From assembly GCA_013813215.1 (NCBI GenBank), contig JACCSC010000270.1, positions 1-8,611 on the forward strand: a stretch of 8,611 nucleotides of DNA. Reading direction: 5' to 3'. This stretch comes from Geodermatophilaceae bacterium (GTDB taxonomy: Bacteria; Actinomycetota; Actinomycetes; Mycobacteriales; Geodermatophilaceae). The notes under the pieces are model-generated. The model was not told the DNA's origin. It searched no databases and worked only from the letters and a program-made list of their open reading frames with translations. Each line of letters begins with the position of its first letter. Position 1 is the stretch's first letter. Below are positions 1-6,529 of this stretch, one piece after another. The position numbers and the translations under genes were made by a program.

Positions 1-1
1 G

Positions 2-196
2 CCCAGCGAGACGCCGGTGGTTCCCGCTCCCGAGCCCGACGCGACTCCGGAGCCGGATCCGCAGCTGGCTGCCGAGCCCTCGAGCGAGGCCGGCGGGCCG
101 ACCCCGGATCCGGGCGCGCCCGCTCCCGACGGCGGGTCCGACAGCGGCTCCGACAGCGTTCCCGACGAAGGGGATCGGCCCGACCCGGCGCGGTGA
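2..196 (+). CDS. C-terminal tail of an unidentified protein (partial)
   Basis: An open frame enters from the left edge and ends at TGA 194-196, giving 64 residues of low-complexity sequence. It is rich in Pro, Asp, Glu, Ser and Gly, with repeated EPDP/PDP-type units, and is strongly acidic apart from a final Arg. No domain, membrane segment or catalytic motif is present, so it looks like a disordered C-terminal tail. The G/C-rich third positions in this frame support coding; the next frame reads as an Arg-rich shadow. In M. tuberculosis lipB (octanoyltransferase) precedes lipA, so a LipB with an extended tail is possible, but nothing visible proves it. It could equally be an unrelated secreted or surface protein. 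Confidence 0.5.
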   Translation, partial: PSETPVVPAPEPDATPEPDPQLAAEPSSEAGGPTPDPGAPAPDGGSDSGSDSVPDEGDRPDPAR

Positions 197-204
197 CCCC
201 CGCG

Positions 205-210
205 TACCCT
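205..210 (+). promoter_or_regulatory. Candidate -10 element for a leaderless transcript reading into lipA
   Basis: TACCCT fits the actinobacterial -10 pattern TANNNT. It is followed by exactly 6 bases and then a GTG at 217, the geometry expected when transcription starts on the first base of a start codon. No convincing -35 hexamer is visible. The same 6-base geometry recurs before the DUF4191 gene in this window. Confidence 0.4.
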
Positions 211-216
211 GGTCCG

Positions 217-285
217 GTGAGCGAGCGGCGCGAGGGAACCCGACAGCACCTCCGCAGCGCCGGCGCCGGGGCGGTGGCGCGGTGA
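217..285 (+). CDS. Possible 22-codon leaderless leader ORF before lipA
   Basis: A GTG at 217 opens a short frame of 22 codons ending in TGA at 283-285. That stop overlaps the lipA GTG start at 282-284 (GTGA), the standard arrangement for translational coupling. The predicted peptide begins MSERREGTRQ, is basic, and ends in an Ala/Gly-rich stretch followed by Arg. The GTG lies 6 bases after a TANNNT -10 candidate, so it could be translated from a leaderless mRNA and deliver ribosomes to lipA. No domain can be assigned and the peptide may have no function of its own. The alternative is that the frame is fortuitous and this is plain 5' untranslated sequence. Confidence 0.3.
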   Translation: MSERREGTRQHLRSAGAGAVAR

Positions 286-1223
286 CCGCAGTCCAGCCCG
301 ACGGCCGCCGGATGCTGCGGCTGGAGGTGCGCAACGCGCAGACGCCGATCGAGCGGAAGCCGGCCTGGATCAAGACCCGGCTGCGCACCGGTCCCGAGTT
401 CACCGCATTGAAGGCGCTCGTCAAGCGCGAGGGCCTGCACACGGTGTGCGAGGAGGCGGGCTGCCCCAACATTTACGAGTGCTGGGAGGACCGGGAGGCG
501 ACGTTCCTCATCGGCGGTGACCAGTGCACCCGCCGTTGCGACTTCTGCCAGATCGACACCGGCCGGCCCGCGGCGTTCGACCGGGACGAGCCGCGCCGGG
601 TGGCCGAGTCGATCGCCACCATGGGGCTGCGCTACGCGACGGTCACCGGTGTCGCACGTGACGACCTGCCCGACGGTGGCGCCTGGCTGTACGCCGAGAC
701 CGTCCGGCAGATCCACGCCCAGCTGCCCGGGTGCGGAGTGGAACTTCTCATTCCTGACTTCGACGCCGACCCGGACCAGCTCGCCGAGGTGTTCGGCGCC
801 CGGCCGGAGGTGCTCGCACACAACCTGGAGACGGTGCCACGAATCTTCCGCCGGATCCGCCCCGGCTTCCGCTACGAGCGCTCGCTGGCCGTCCTCACCG
901 CGGCCCGCGCGGCCGGGCTCGTGACGAAGTCCAACCTGATCCTCGGCCTCGGGGAGACCACCGACGAGGTGGTCGCGGCGATGCGGGACCTGCACGACGC
1001 CGGCTGCGAACTACTGACGATCACGCAGTACCTGCGACCCACTCCCCGCCACCACCCGGTGGACCGGTGGGTGAAGCCGGAGGAGTTCGTCGCCTTGGGC
1101 GAGCAGGGCGAGCGGATCGGGTTCGCCGGGGTGATGAGCGGTCCCCTGGTGCGCTCGTCGTACCGGGCCGGCCGGCTCTACCAGCAGGCGATGGACCGGC
1201 GCGGCGTGGGTGCAGCCAGCTGA
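282..1223 (+). CDS. lipA: Lipoyl synthase LipA (radical SAM, two 4Fe-4S clusters)
   Basis: LipA inserts two sulfurs into octanoyl groups bound to lipoyl domains of the 2-oxoacid dehydrogenases and glycine cleavage H protein, the last step of de novo lipoate synthesis in the cytoplasm. The 313-residue product is of normal length. Cys56, Cys61 and Cys67 form the CxxxxCxxxxxC motif for the auxiliary, sulfur-donating cluster. Cys82, Cys86 and Cys89 (CTRRCDFC) form the CxxxCxxC radical SAM motif. The RSSY motif near residues 291-294 supplies the serine ligand known from this family. The GTG start at 282 keeps the conserved N-terminal block DGRRMLRLEVRN; an ATG at 312 would cut into it. No strong Shine-Dalgarno is visible, but the start overlaps the stop of a short upstream frame. 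The gene is followed without a gap by a sulfatase gene. Confidence 0.96.
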   Translation: MTAVQPDGRRMLRLEVRNAQTPIERKPAWIKTRLRTGPEFTALKALVKREGLHTVCEEAGCPNIYECWEDREATFLIGGDQCTRRCDFCQIDTGRPAAFDRDEPRRVAESIATMGLRYATVTGVARDDLPDGGAWLYAETVRQIHAQLPGCGVELLIPDFDADPDQLAEVFGARPEVLAHNLETVPRIFRRIRPGFRYERSLAVLTAARAAGLVTKSNLILGLGETTDEVVAAMRDLHDAGCELLTITQYLRPTPRHHPVDRWVKPEEFVALGEQGERIGFAGVMSGPLVRSSYRAGRLYQQAMDRRGVGAAS

Positions 1224-2692
1224 GCGCTTCCCGGGCCCGCGCGGGCTGGGTGGCCCTGCTCGCGGCCCTGCTGGCCGCGGCGACCACCTTCACGGTCATC
1301 ACGTGGGACGACATCCCGTTGCGAACGACCCCGGACCACACCAACGCCGGACCGCCGAACATCCTGCTCATCACCAGCGACGACCAACGCGCCGACGACA
1401 TGGTCGCGATGCGCCGCACCCGGGAGCTGATCGGGCAGCGGGGTACGACGTTCGACCGGGCCTACGCGACCTTCCCCCTGTGCTGCCCCTCGCGGGCGTC
1501 GATGCTGACCGGGCAGTACGCGCACAACCACGGCGTGCTCGGCAACGGTGACAACGGGGTCGGCGGGTACCGAGAGTTCGACAACTCCAGCACCCTGGCG
1601 ACCTGGCTCGAGGACGCCGGGTACCGCACCTCCTTCGTCGGCAAGTACCTGAACGGATACGGCGCGGTCCAACCGCGGACCGTGCCCGTTGGCTGGGCGG
1701 AGTGGCAGACCTCCGTGGCTGGGGGTAACTACCAGCGCACGCGGATCTTCGACGGCGAGTCCGTCGCGGAGTACGACGACTACCAGACCGACCTGTACGC
1801 CGAACTGGCCGGTGACGCGCTGGAGCGCGGACTGGCCGGGTCGCAGCCGCTGTTCCTGTGGGCCTCGTTCTTCGCGCCGCACTCCGGCACCCCGTCGGAG
1901 TCCGATGACCCCGGAGGCATCCAGACCCCCGCGGTGGCCGATCGGCACCGCGACGCCTTCGACGGGCTCGGCCTGCCCGACAACCCGAGTGTCGACGAGG
2001 CCGACGTCAGCGACAAGCCCGCGGACATCGCCACCCGGGAGCGACTGGGACCGGCCACCGAACGGGGACTGGCCGAGTTGCGCGAGCAGCGCCTGGAGTC
2101 CCTGCTGGCGCTGGACGAGGCAGTGCAGCGGTTGCTCGGCGTGCTGGAGAGCAGTGGCGAGTGGGACAACACCCTCGTCGTCTTCACCTCCGACAACGGC
2201 TACATGATCGGCGAGCACCGCATCCAGGGCGGCAAGCTCGTGCCGTACGAGCCGTCCGCGCGGGTACCCCTGCTGGTCAGCGGCCCCGGCTTCCCGCGCG
2301 GTGTGGTCCGGGAGCAGCCGGTGGGCCTGATCGATCTCGCCCCGACGCTCGTCGAGGCGTCCGGTGTCAGTGCCGGCCTGAGCATGGACGGGGTGTCGCT
2401 GCAGGGGCCGGCCGGCGACCCGGACGTCGGCGCGGAGCGCACCCTGCTGCTGGAGTCCGGACCCGACGCGGTCGGTGGGCCGATCCGGTACGGCGGCGCC
2501 CGCACGGGGCGCTATGTCTACGTGGAGTACGTGGACGGCGAGCAGGAGTTCTACGACCTGCGCGCCGATCCGTACCAGCTGGAGAACTTGGCCGCCGACC
2601 CCGACCAGGAGACCGCGGCGCTGATCGAGCAGTACGCCGACCGCGCCCGACGACTGGCCGGCTGCTCCGGGTCCGATTGCTCGCTGTCCTGA
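1220..2692 (+). CDS. Sulfatase family hydrolase, N-terminal signal peptide or anchor
   Basis: This is an arylsulfatase-type enzyme expected to hydrolyse sulfate esters outside the membrane; the overall pattern is closest to N-acetylglucosamine-6-sulfatase-like proteins, but the substrate is unknown. Numbering from the CTG at 1220 gives 490 residues. Residues 1-28 form a short basic segment (SASRARAG) followed by a hydrophobic stretch, suited to a signal peptide or anchor. Asp54-Asp55 (ITSDDQ) are metal ligands. Cys88 in CCPSR followed by ASMLTG is the sulfatase signature, where Cys becomes formylglycine. Lys142, His221 and Asp325-Asn326 (FTSDNGYMIGEHR) complete the active-site pattern. The start is unclear: no ATG or TTG precedes the domain, the far-upstream GTG at 1067 would overlap lipA by over 150 bases, and GTG 1250 would remove the basic n-region. 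CTG 1220 overlaps the lipA stop as CTGA, implying coupling. No formylglycine-generating enzyme gene is in the window. Confidence 0.88.
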   Translation: MSASRARAGWVALLAALLAAATTFTVITWDDIPLRTTPDHTNAGPPNILLITSDDQRADDMVAMRRTRELIGQRGTTFDRAYATFPLCCPSRASMLTGQYAHNHGVLGNGDNGVGGYREFDNSSTLATWLEDAGYRTSFVGKYLNGYGAVQPRTVPVGWAEWQTSVAGGNYQRTRIFDGESVAEYDDYQTDLYAELAGDALERGLAGSQPLFLWASFFAPHSGTPSESDDPGGIQTPAVADRHRDAFDGLGLPDNPSVDEADVSDKPADIATRERLGPATERGLAELREQRLESLLALDEAVQRLLGVLESSGEWDNTLVVFTSDNGYMIGEHRIQGGKLVPYEPSARVPLLVSGPGFPRGVVREQPVGLIDLAPTLVEASGVSAGLSMDGVSLQGPAGDPDVGAERTLLLESGPDAVGGPIRYGGARTGRYVYVEYVDGEQEFYDLRADPYQLENLAADPDQETAALIEQYADRARRLAGCSGSDCSLS

Positions 2693-2718
2693 GCAACGGG
2701 GCTGTCCTGGACGGCACG

Positions 2719-2724
2719 TAAACT
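2719..2724 (+). promoter_or_regulatory. Candidate -10 element, leaderless start of the DUF4191 gene
   Basis: TAAACT fits TANNNT and sits 6 bases before the ATG at 2731. No Shine-Dalgarno is present in the 38-base gap after the sulfatase stop. This geometry predicts transcription starting at or within a base of the A of the ATG, giving a leaderless mRNA. No clear -35 hexamer is seen. Confidence 0.5.
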
Positions 2725-2730
2725 CAGCGG

Positions 2731-3471
2731 ATGGCCAAGAGTGCAGCGGCACCCACCAGTCGCAAGGAGCGGAGGGCGGCGAAGCGGGCGGGGAAGCCGT
2801 CGCGGGGGACGCGGCTCAAGCAGCTGCGGCAGGCCTACACCGTCTCCAAGAAGCACGACCCGAAGCTGCCCTGGGTCATGCTCGTCGCCGCCATCGCCAC
2901 TTTCGCCGTGGTCGAGCTCATCGGCATCTTCTTCCTCAACGTCTGGCTGCTGCTGCCCCTGGCCCTGGCCGGTGCCCTGCTCGCCGCCCTGCTCGTCTTC
3001 AGCCGGCGCGCCCAGCGGGCGGCGTACGGGCAGGTCGAGGGTCAGCCCGGCGCCGCCGCCTGGGTCCTGCAGGGGATGCGCGGGGACTGGCGGGTGTCCC
3101 CCGGGGTGTCCGGGAACTCGCAGTTGGACGCCGTACACCGCGTGCTCGGCCGCCCCGGCGTCATGCTGGTGGCCGAGGGGGTCCCGCACCGGGCCAAGCT
3201 CCTGCTCGCGCAGGAGAAGAAGAAGGTCGCGCGGGTCGTCGGCACGGTCCCGATCTACGACATCCTGGTCGGCGACGACGAGGGCCAGGTCCCGCTGAAG
3301 AAGCTCAGCACGCACATGATGAAGCTGCCGCGCAACATCACCGCAGGTCAGGTGAACACCCTGGAGCGGCGGCTGTCCGCGTTGGGCGGCGGGAAGATGC
3401 CGATCCCGCAGGGTCCGATGCCCGGCGGCAAGACCCTCAGCGTCAGCCAGCGGACGTTGCGTCGCCGCTGA
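2731..3471 (+). CDS. DUF4191 family membrane protein
   Basis: The 246-residue protein matches the actinobacterial DUF4191 family (Rv2219 type), whose function is unknown. The first 45 residues are strongly basic (KSAAAPTSRKERRAAKRAGK) and presumably cytoplasmic. Two adjacent hydrophobic segments, about residues 48-70 and 71-90, form a membrane hairpin. A soluble part follows with a conserved-looking WVLQGMRGDWRVSPG segment near residues 107-121, then an Arg/Lys-rich C-terminus ending RTLRRR. The start is ATG 2731, preceded by a leaderless-type -10 rather than a ribosome binding site. The gene lies between lipA and glnA as in M. tuberculosis, apart from the intervening sulfatase gene. It converges with the RDD gene, leaving only about 20 bases between the stops. 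No clear terminator is visible there; a 6-bp CGCCGC/GCGGCG stem with a 16-base loop lacks a T-run. Confidence 0.9.
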   Translation: MAKSAAAPTSRKERRAAKRAGKPSRGTRLKQLRQAYTVSKKHDPKLPWVMLVAAIATFAVVELIGIFFLNVWLLLPLALAGALLAALLVFSRRAQRAAYGQVEGQPGAAAWVLQGMRGDWRVSPGVSGNSQLDAVHRVLGRPGVMLVAEGVPHRAKLLLAQEKKKVARVVGTVPIYDILVGDDEGQVPLKKLSTHMMKLPRNITAGQVNTLERRLSALGGGKMPIPQGPMPGGKTLSVSQRTLRRR

Positions 3472-3491
3472 TCCTCACCGCAGGGCGGCGG

Positions 3492-3884
3492 TCAGGCGCG
3501 GATCACGGCGGTCCGGGTCAGCCGGTCGTGCCAGCCTCGCCCGTTGGCGTCCCGGATGAGCGCCGGGATCACGAGCATGACCAGAACGGTCCGGATGACC
3601 GCCGCAACCGGGCCGATCCGGCCCGGCCGGTCGGCGCGGGCCAGGCGCAGGCCGAGCAGGCGCATGCCCAGGGTCTGCCCGGCCAGCGCCGTACCCCCGG
3701 CGTACAGGAGGGCGAAGGAGAGCAGGCTCCAGTTCCGCGGCAACTCCGGCGCGGTGAACGCCGCCGCGACCAGGGCGGCAGCCAGGCAGTCGAGCAGGAA
3801 GGCGTTGGCTCGCGGGCCGAACGGCGCCAGCGACCCAGGCCCATCGTCCGGCCGGCCCAGTCGGCCCTCCTGCGGTGCGGTCAC
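3492..3884 (-). CDS. RDD family small membrane protein
   Basis: The 130-residue protein fits the RDD family, named for conserved Arg and Asp residues in multi-spanning membrane proteins; some relatives are linked to ion transport, but no role is assigned here. Family features visible are FGPRANAFLLD at residues 22-32 (Arg25, Asp32), GQTLGMRLLGLRL at 69-81, and the C-terminal GRGWHDRLTRT at 115-125. Hydrophobic segments lie at about residues 27-44, 53-70 and 94-110. The start is a GTG at 3884. The gene is transcribed divergently from glnA across a 115-bp gap that carries the GlnR-like operator, and converges on the DUF4191 gene. This placement matches Rv2219A in M. tuberculosis. No ribosome binding site stands out. 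Confidence 0.88.
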   Translation of the reverse strand: MTAPQEGRLGRPDDGPGSLAPFGPRANAFLLDCLAAALVAAAFTAPELPRNWSLLSFALLYAGGTALAGQTLGMRLLGLRLARADRPGRIGPVAAVIRTVLVMLVIPALIRDANGRGWHDRLTRTAVIRA

Positions 3885-3913
3885 GAAGCCACGCTAGTCA
3901 GCCCCGGGGCCAC

Positions 3914-3951
3914 GTAACGCTGGCGAAACAGGCCGGACACCGACGGGCAAC
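3914..3951 (+). promoter_or_regulatory. Predicted GlnR box upstream of glnA
   Basis: Four half-sites occur in perfect register: GTAAC (3914-3918), 6 bases, GAAAC (3925-3929), 6 bases, GACAC (3936-3940), 6 bases, GCAAC (3947-3951). The actinomycete GlnR consensus is gTnAC-n6-GaAAC repeated twice, and glnA is its classic target. The first pair is a perfect match; each half-site of the second pair has one deviation. GlnR is an OmpR-type regulator acting during nitrogen limitation. The box ends just upstream of a possible -10, as expected for an activator site overlapping the -35 region. It could also affect the divergent RDD gene. Confidence 0.75.
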
Positions 3952-3961
3952 GGGGTGAACA

Positions 3962-3967
3962 TACGTT
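3962..3967 (+). promoter_or_regulatory. Candidate glnA -10 element
   Basis: TACGTT matches TANNNT. It lies 10 bases after the GlnR-like box and 32 bases before the glnA ATG, leaving room for a short leader with the GGAGG ribosome binding site at 3991-3995. No consensus -35 is present, which fits an activator-dependent promoter. This is inference from motif and position only. Confidence 0.35.
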
Positions 3968-3999
3968 TCGCTCATCACCTCGACTCGACCGGAGGACGC

Positions 4000-5424
4000 A
4001 TGTTCGCAAGCCCCGACGAGGTCATCGGCTACGTCAAGGACAACGACGTCCAGTTCATCGACGTGCGCTTCTGCGACCTCCCCGGTGTGATGCAGCACTT
4101 CACCATCCCGGCGGCCGGGGCGATCGACGACCTGTTCGCCGAGGGTCTGGCCTTCGACGGCTCGTCGATCCGGGGCTTCCAGGCCATCCACGAGTCGGAC
4201 ATGCTGCTGCTGCCGGACTACACGAGCGCCTACGTCGACCCGTTCCGGGTGGCCAAGACGCTGAACATCAACTTCTTCATCCACGACCCGTTCACCCGCG
4301 AGCCGTACAGCCGCGACCCGCGCAACGTGGCTAAGAAGGCCGAGGCCTACCTGGCCAGCAGCGGCATCGCCGACACGGCGTACTTCGGGCCCGAGGCGGA
4401 ATTCTACATCTTCGACTCGGTCCGGTACGACACGACCATCAACTCCGGCTACTACTACGTGGACTCGATCTCCGGATCGTGGAACAGCGGCAAGGAGGAG
4501 CCCGGCGGCAACCGCGGCTACAAGGTTCGACCCAAGGGGGGGTACTTCCCGGTACCGCCGTACGACCACTACTCCGACCTGCGCGACGCGATGTGCCTCG
4601 CGCTGACCGGCGTCGGCATCGAGATCGAGCGGGCACACCACGAGGTAGGTACAGCGGGGCAGACCGAGATCAACTACAAGTTCGACACCCTGCTGCTGGC
4701 CGCGGACAAGCTGATGCTCTTCAAGTACGTCATCAAGAACACCGCCTGGCAGGCCGGGAAGACCGTGACCTTCATGCCCAAGCCGTTGTTCGGCGACAAC
4801 GGGTCGGGCATGCACTGTCACCAGTCGCTGTGGCAGGACGGGAACCCGCTGTTCCACGCCGAGACGGGGTACGCCGGGCTGTCGGACACCGCACGCTTCT
4901 ACATCGGCGGGCTGCTCTCGCACGCTCCGTCGCTGCTGGCCTTCACCAACCCGACCACGAACTCCTACCACCGGCTCGTCCCCGGCTACGAGGCACCGGT
5001 CAACCTGGTCTACAGCCAGCGCAACCGGTCGGCGTGCTGCCGGATCCCGATCACCGGCAACAACCCCAAGGCCAAGCGCATCGAGTTCCGCGTGCCGGAC
5101 CCCTCCTGCAACCCCTACCTCGCGTTCTCGGCGATGATGATGGCCGGCCTGGACGGGATCCGGAACAAGATCGAGCCGTCCGCCCCGATCGACAAGGACC
5201 TCTACGAGCTGCCGCCGGACGAGGCCCGGAACGTCCCCCAGGTCCCGGGGACCCTGGCCGAGGTGATCGACAACCTGGAGGCCGACCACGAGTACCTGCT
5301 CGACGGCGGCGTGTTCACCCCGGACCTGATCGAGACGTGGATCGACTACAAGCGGGCCAACGAGATCGACCCGATCCGGCTTCGCCCCCACCCGCACGAG
5401 TACGCGATGTACTTCGACATGTAA
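4000..5424 (+). CDS. glnA: Glutamine synthetase type I (GlnA, adenylylation-type)
   Basis: The enzyme makes glutamine from glutamate, ammonia and ATP in the cytoplasm, the main route of ammonium assimilation; family members are dodecamers. The 474-residue product has the expected length. Visible motifs are FDGSSIRGF (residues 52-60, with the active-site Asp53 loop), GPEAEFYIFD with metal-ligand Glu residues, NGSGMHCHQSLW, NRSACCRIP and EFRVPDPSCNPYLAFSAM. Tyr402 in KDLYELPP corresponds to the tyrosine that GlnE adenylylates in the beta-type enzymes, so activity is probably also controlled after translation. The ATG at 4000 is preceded by a strong GGAGGA at 3991-3996 and starts with the family-typical MFASPDEVIGYV. 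A GTG at 3955 in frame is rejected because it lies upstream of the ribosome binding site and next to the promoter. The predicted GlnR box upstream implies transcriptional nitrogen control. Confidence 0.97.
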   Translation: MFASPDEVIGYVKDNDVQFIDVRFCDLPGVMQHFTIPAAGAIDDLFAEGLAFDGSSIRGFQAIHESDMLLLPDYTSAYVDPFRVAKTLNINFFIHDPFTREPYSRDPRNVAKKAEAYLASSGIADTAYFGPEAEFYIFDSVRYDTTINSGYYYVDSISGSWNSGKEEPGGNRGYKVRPKGGYFPVPPYDHYSDLRDAMCLALTGVGIEIERAHHEVGTAGQTEINYKFDTLLLAADKLMLFKYVIKNTAWQAGKTVTFMPKPLFGDNGSGMHCHQSLWQDGNPLFHAETGYAGLSDTARFYIGGLLSHAPSLLAFTNPTTNSYHRLVPGYEAPVNLVYSQRNRSACCRIPITGNNPKAKRIEFRVPDPSCNPYLAFSAMMMAGLDGIRNKIEPSAPIDKDLYELPPDEARNVPQVPGTLAEVIDNLEADHEYLLDGGVFTPDLIETWIDYKRANEIDPIRLRPHPHEYAMYFDM

Positions 5425-5450
5425 CCCCTATGTGCCGCTGACCTGCACGT
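5425..5450. other. Junction between the glnA end and the integrative module
   Basis: Only 26 bases separate the glnA stop from the stop of the convergent integrase remnant. There is no tRNA and no recognisable terminator. Because integrase genes usually lie beside the attachment site, one element end should be here or within the last bases of glnA or int. No repeat copy of this stretch was seen elsewhere in the window, so the core cannot be defined. Confidence 0.3.
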
Positions 5451-6529
5451 TTACCGGAGGACCCGGTCGTTAGTCCGCAGAGAGTCCGCACGAGCTGCCA
5501 GCACCGCACCGACCGCGGCCCGTGCGGACTCGTCGGCGTCGGGCCACATGTGCCCGTAGCAGTCCAGCGTCGTGCTCGCGCTGGCGTGCCGTAGCCGGGA
5601 CTGCACGACCTTCACGTCAAGGCCCGAGCCGATGAGCAGGATCGCGAGGTAGTGGCGCAGGTCGTGGAACCGGAACCCCTCGGGCAGACCGTCGACCGTC
5701 CGCCGGGTCGAGCGGATGGCTCGCTCGATCGCCCACGGCGAGGACGGACCGCCGAGTCCGTTCGTCACCATGTGCTCACTGCCCCACTGCGCCACGGCGA
5801 CCGAGAGCTGCATCGCAAGCTCTTAGGGGATCGGCACCGGCGTCCGGGACGCCTCAGTCTTCAACTCTTGGCCGGGCCACTGCAGCGTTGGCCGAACGAT
5901 GCCGCGCATGAAGTCGACGTCGGCTACCCGCAGACCGCACACCTCAGCCGTACGCAGGCCGGCGAACGCGCCGAGCAGGATCGCCGGACGCAGGTGCTCG
6001 GCAACAGCGTCGTGCAGCGCCCAGACTTGCTCGGTGGTGGCGACGTAGGGCCGTTGCTTTCCGGCACCGGGCGATGTCCGTCGCGAGCAGGGGTTGCGGG
6101 CCAGGATGCCGTCGTGCACGGCGTCGCTCATCACCTGCGACAAGCGGTTGTGCAGCGCGTACACGTAGGAGTCGGCCAGGCCATCGGCCCTCAGCTGTGA
6201 CGTCCAAGACTTGACGTGAGAGGGCCGCACCGAGGCCAAGGGCGCGCTGCCGAATGCCGCGACGATCTGGTTCACTGCACCCCTGCCTGCCGCACAGTGG
6301 ACGGCCGACGGGTCGTGTACCCCTCCAACCACGTCGCGCACCACTCGCCCACGGTCATGCGCGCCGTCTTGGGTGAGACGTAGGTGCCGGTCACGACGGC
6401 GCTCGTCACGCCGTCGAGCCACCGCTGCGCGTCGACCTTGCGGGCGAAGTGCCTTGCGTGTTCGTCGCCGGCAGCGTCGCGGTAGCGGGCGCGCCAGCGG
6501 CCGTCAGTCCTCTTCGCGACGCTCGCCAC
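5451..6529 (-). pseudogene. Tyrosine-recombinase integrase, broken by a frameshift and an ochre stop
   Basis: The gene would encode a phage/AICE-type site-specific integrase of 359 residues if one base were restored, but it is split into three pieces. Piece one (6529 down to 6272) carries the N-terminal arm-type domain (MASVAKRTDGRWRARYRD) and ends RPSTVRQAGVQ-stop. A one-base deletion near 6275/6276 shifts the frame; piece two continues VNQIVAAFGSAPLASVRPSHVKSW with the core-binding region and the first catalytic Arg in AGLRTAEVCGLR. Piece two ends at TAA 5823-5825 (TPVPIP-stop), and piece three resumes in the same frame with the second half of the catalytic domain: HDLRH, RLRHAS and the nucleophilic Tyr in DCYGHMW. 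The Arg and Tyr boxes are thus on separate fragments, so activity is unlikely. The GTG start at 6529 has GGAGGAGG at 6536-6543 and overlaps the end of the XRE gene, so the two were co-translated. Confidence 0.9.

Noticed and set aside
1067..1219. Sulfatase start at GTG 1067
   Set aside because: It would overlap lipA by about 157 bases and add an Arg/Gly-rich segment that reads as the shadow of lipA, placing the signal segment in the interior.
1178..2752. Long open frame on the minus strand across the sulfatase gene
   Set aside because: It is the antisense shadow of a high-GC gene; the plus strand has the complete sulfatase motif set, and the minus product has no recognisable domain.
3466..3494. 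Bidirectional intrinsic terminator between the DUF4191 and RDD genes
   Set aside because: Only a 6-bp CGCCGC/GCGGCG stem with a 16-base loop and no T-run; too weak to annotate.
3955..3999. glnA start at GTG 3955
   Set aside because: The ATG at 4000 has a strong GGAGGA and begins with the family-typical N-terminus; 3955 lies next to the predicted operator and promoter.
3898..5397. Long open frame on the minus strand across glnA (499 codons)
   Set aside because: It is antisense to the unmistakable glutamine synthetase and has the Val/Arg/Gly-rich composition of a shadow frame.
5425..5520. tRNA gene as integration target next to the integrase
   Set aside because: No cloverleaf or TTC-type T-arm signature could be recognised in the 26-base gap or in the adjacent integrase end.
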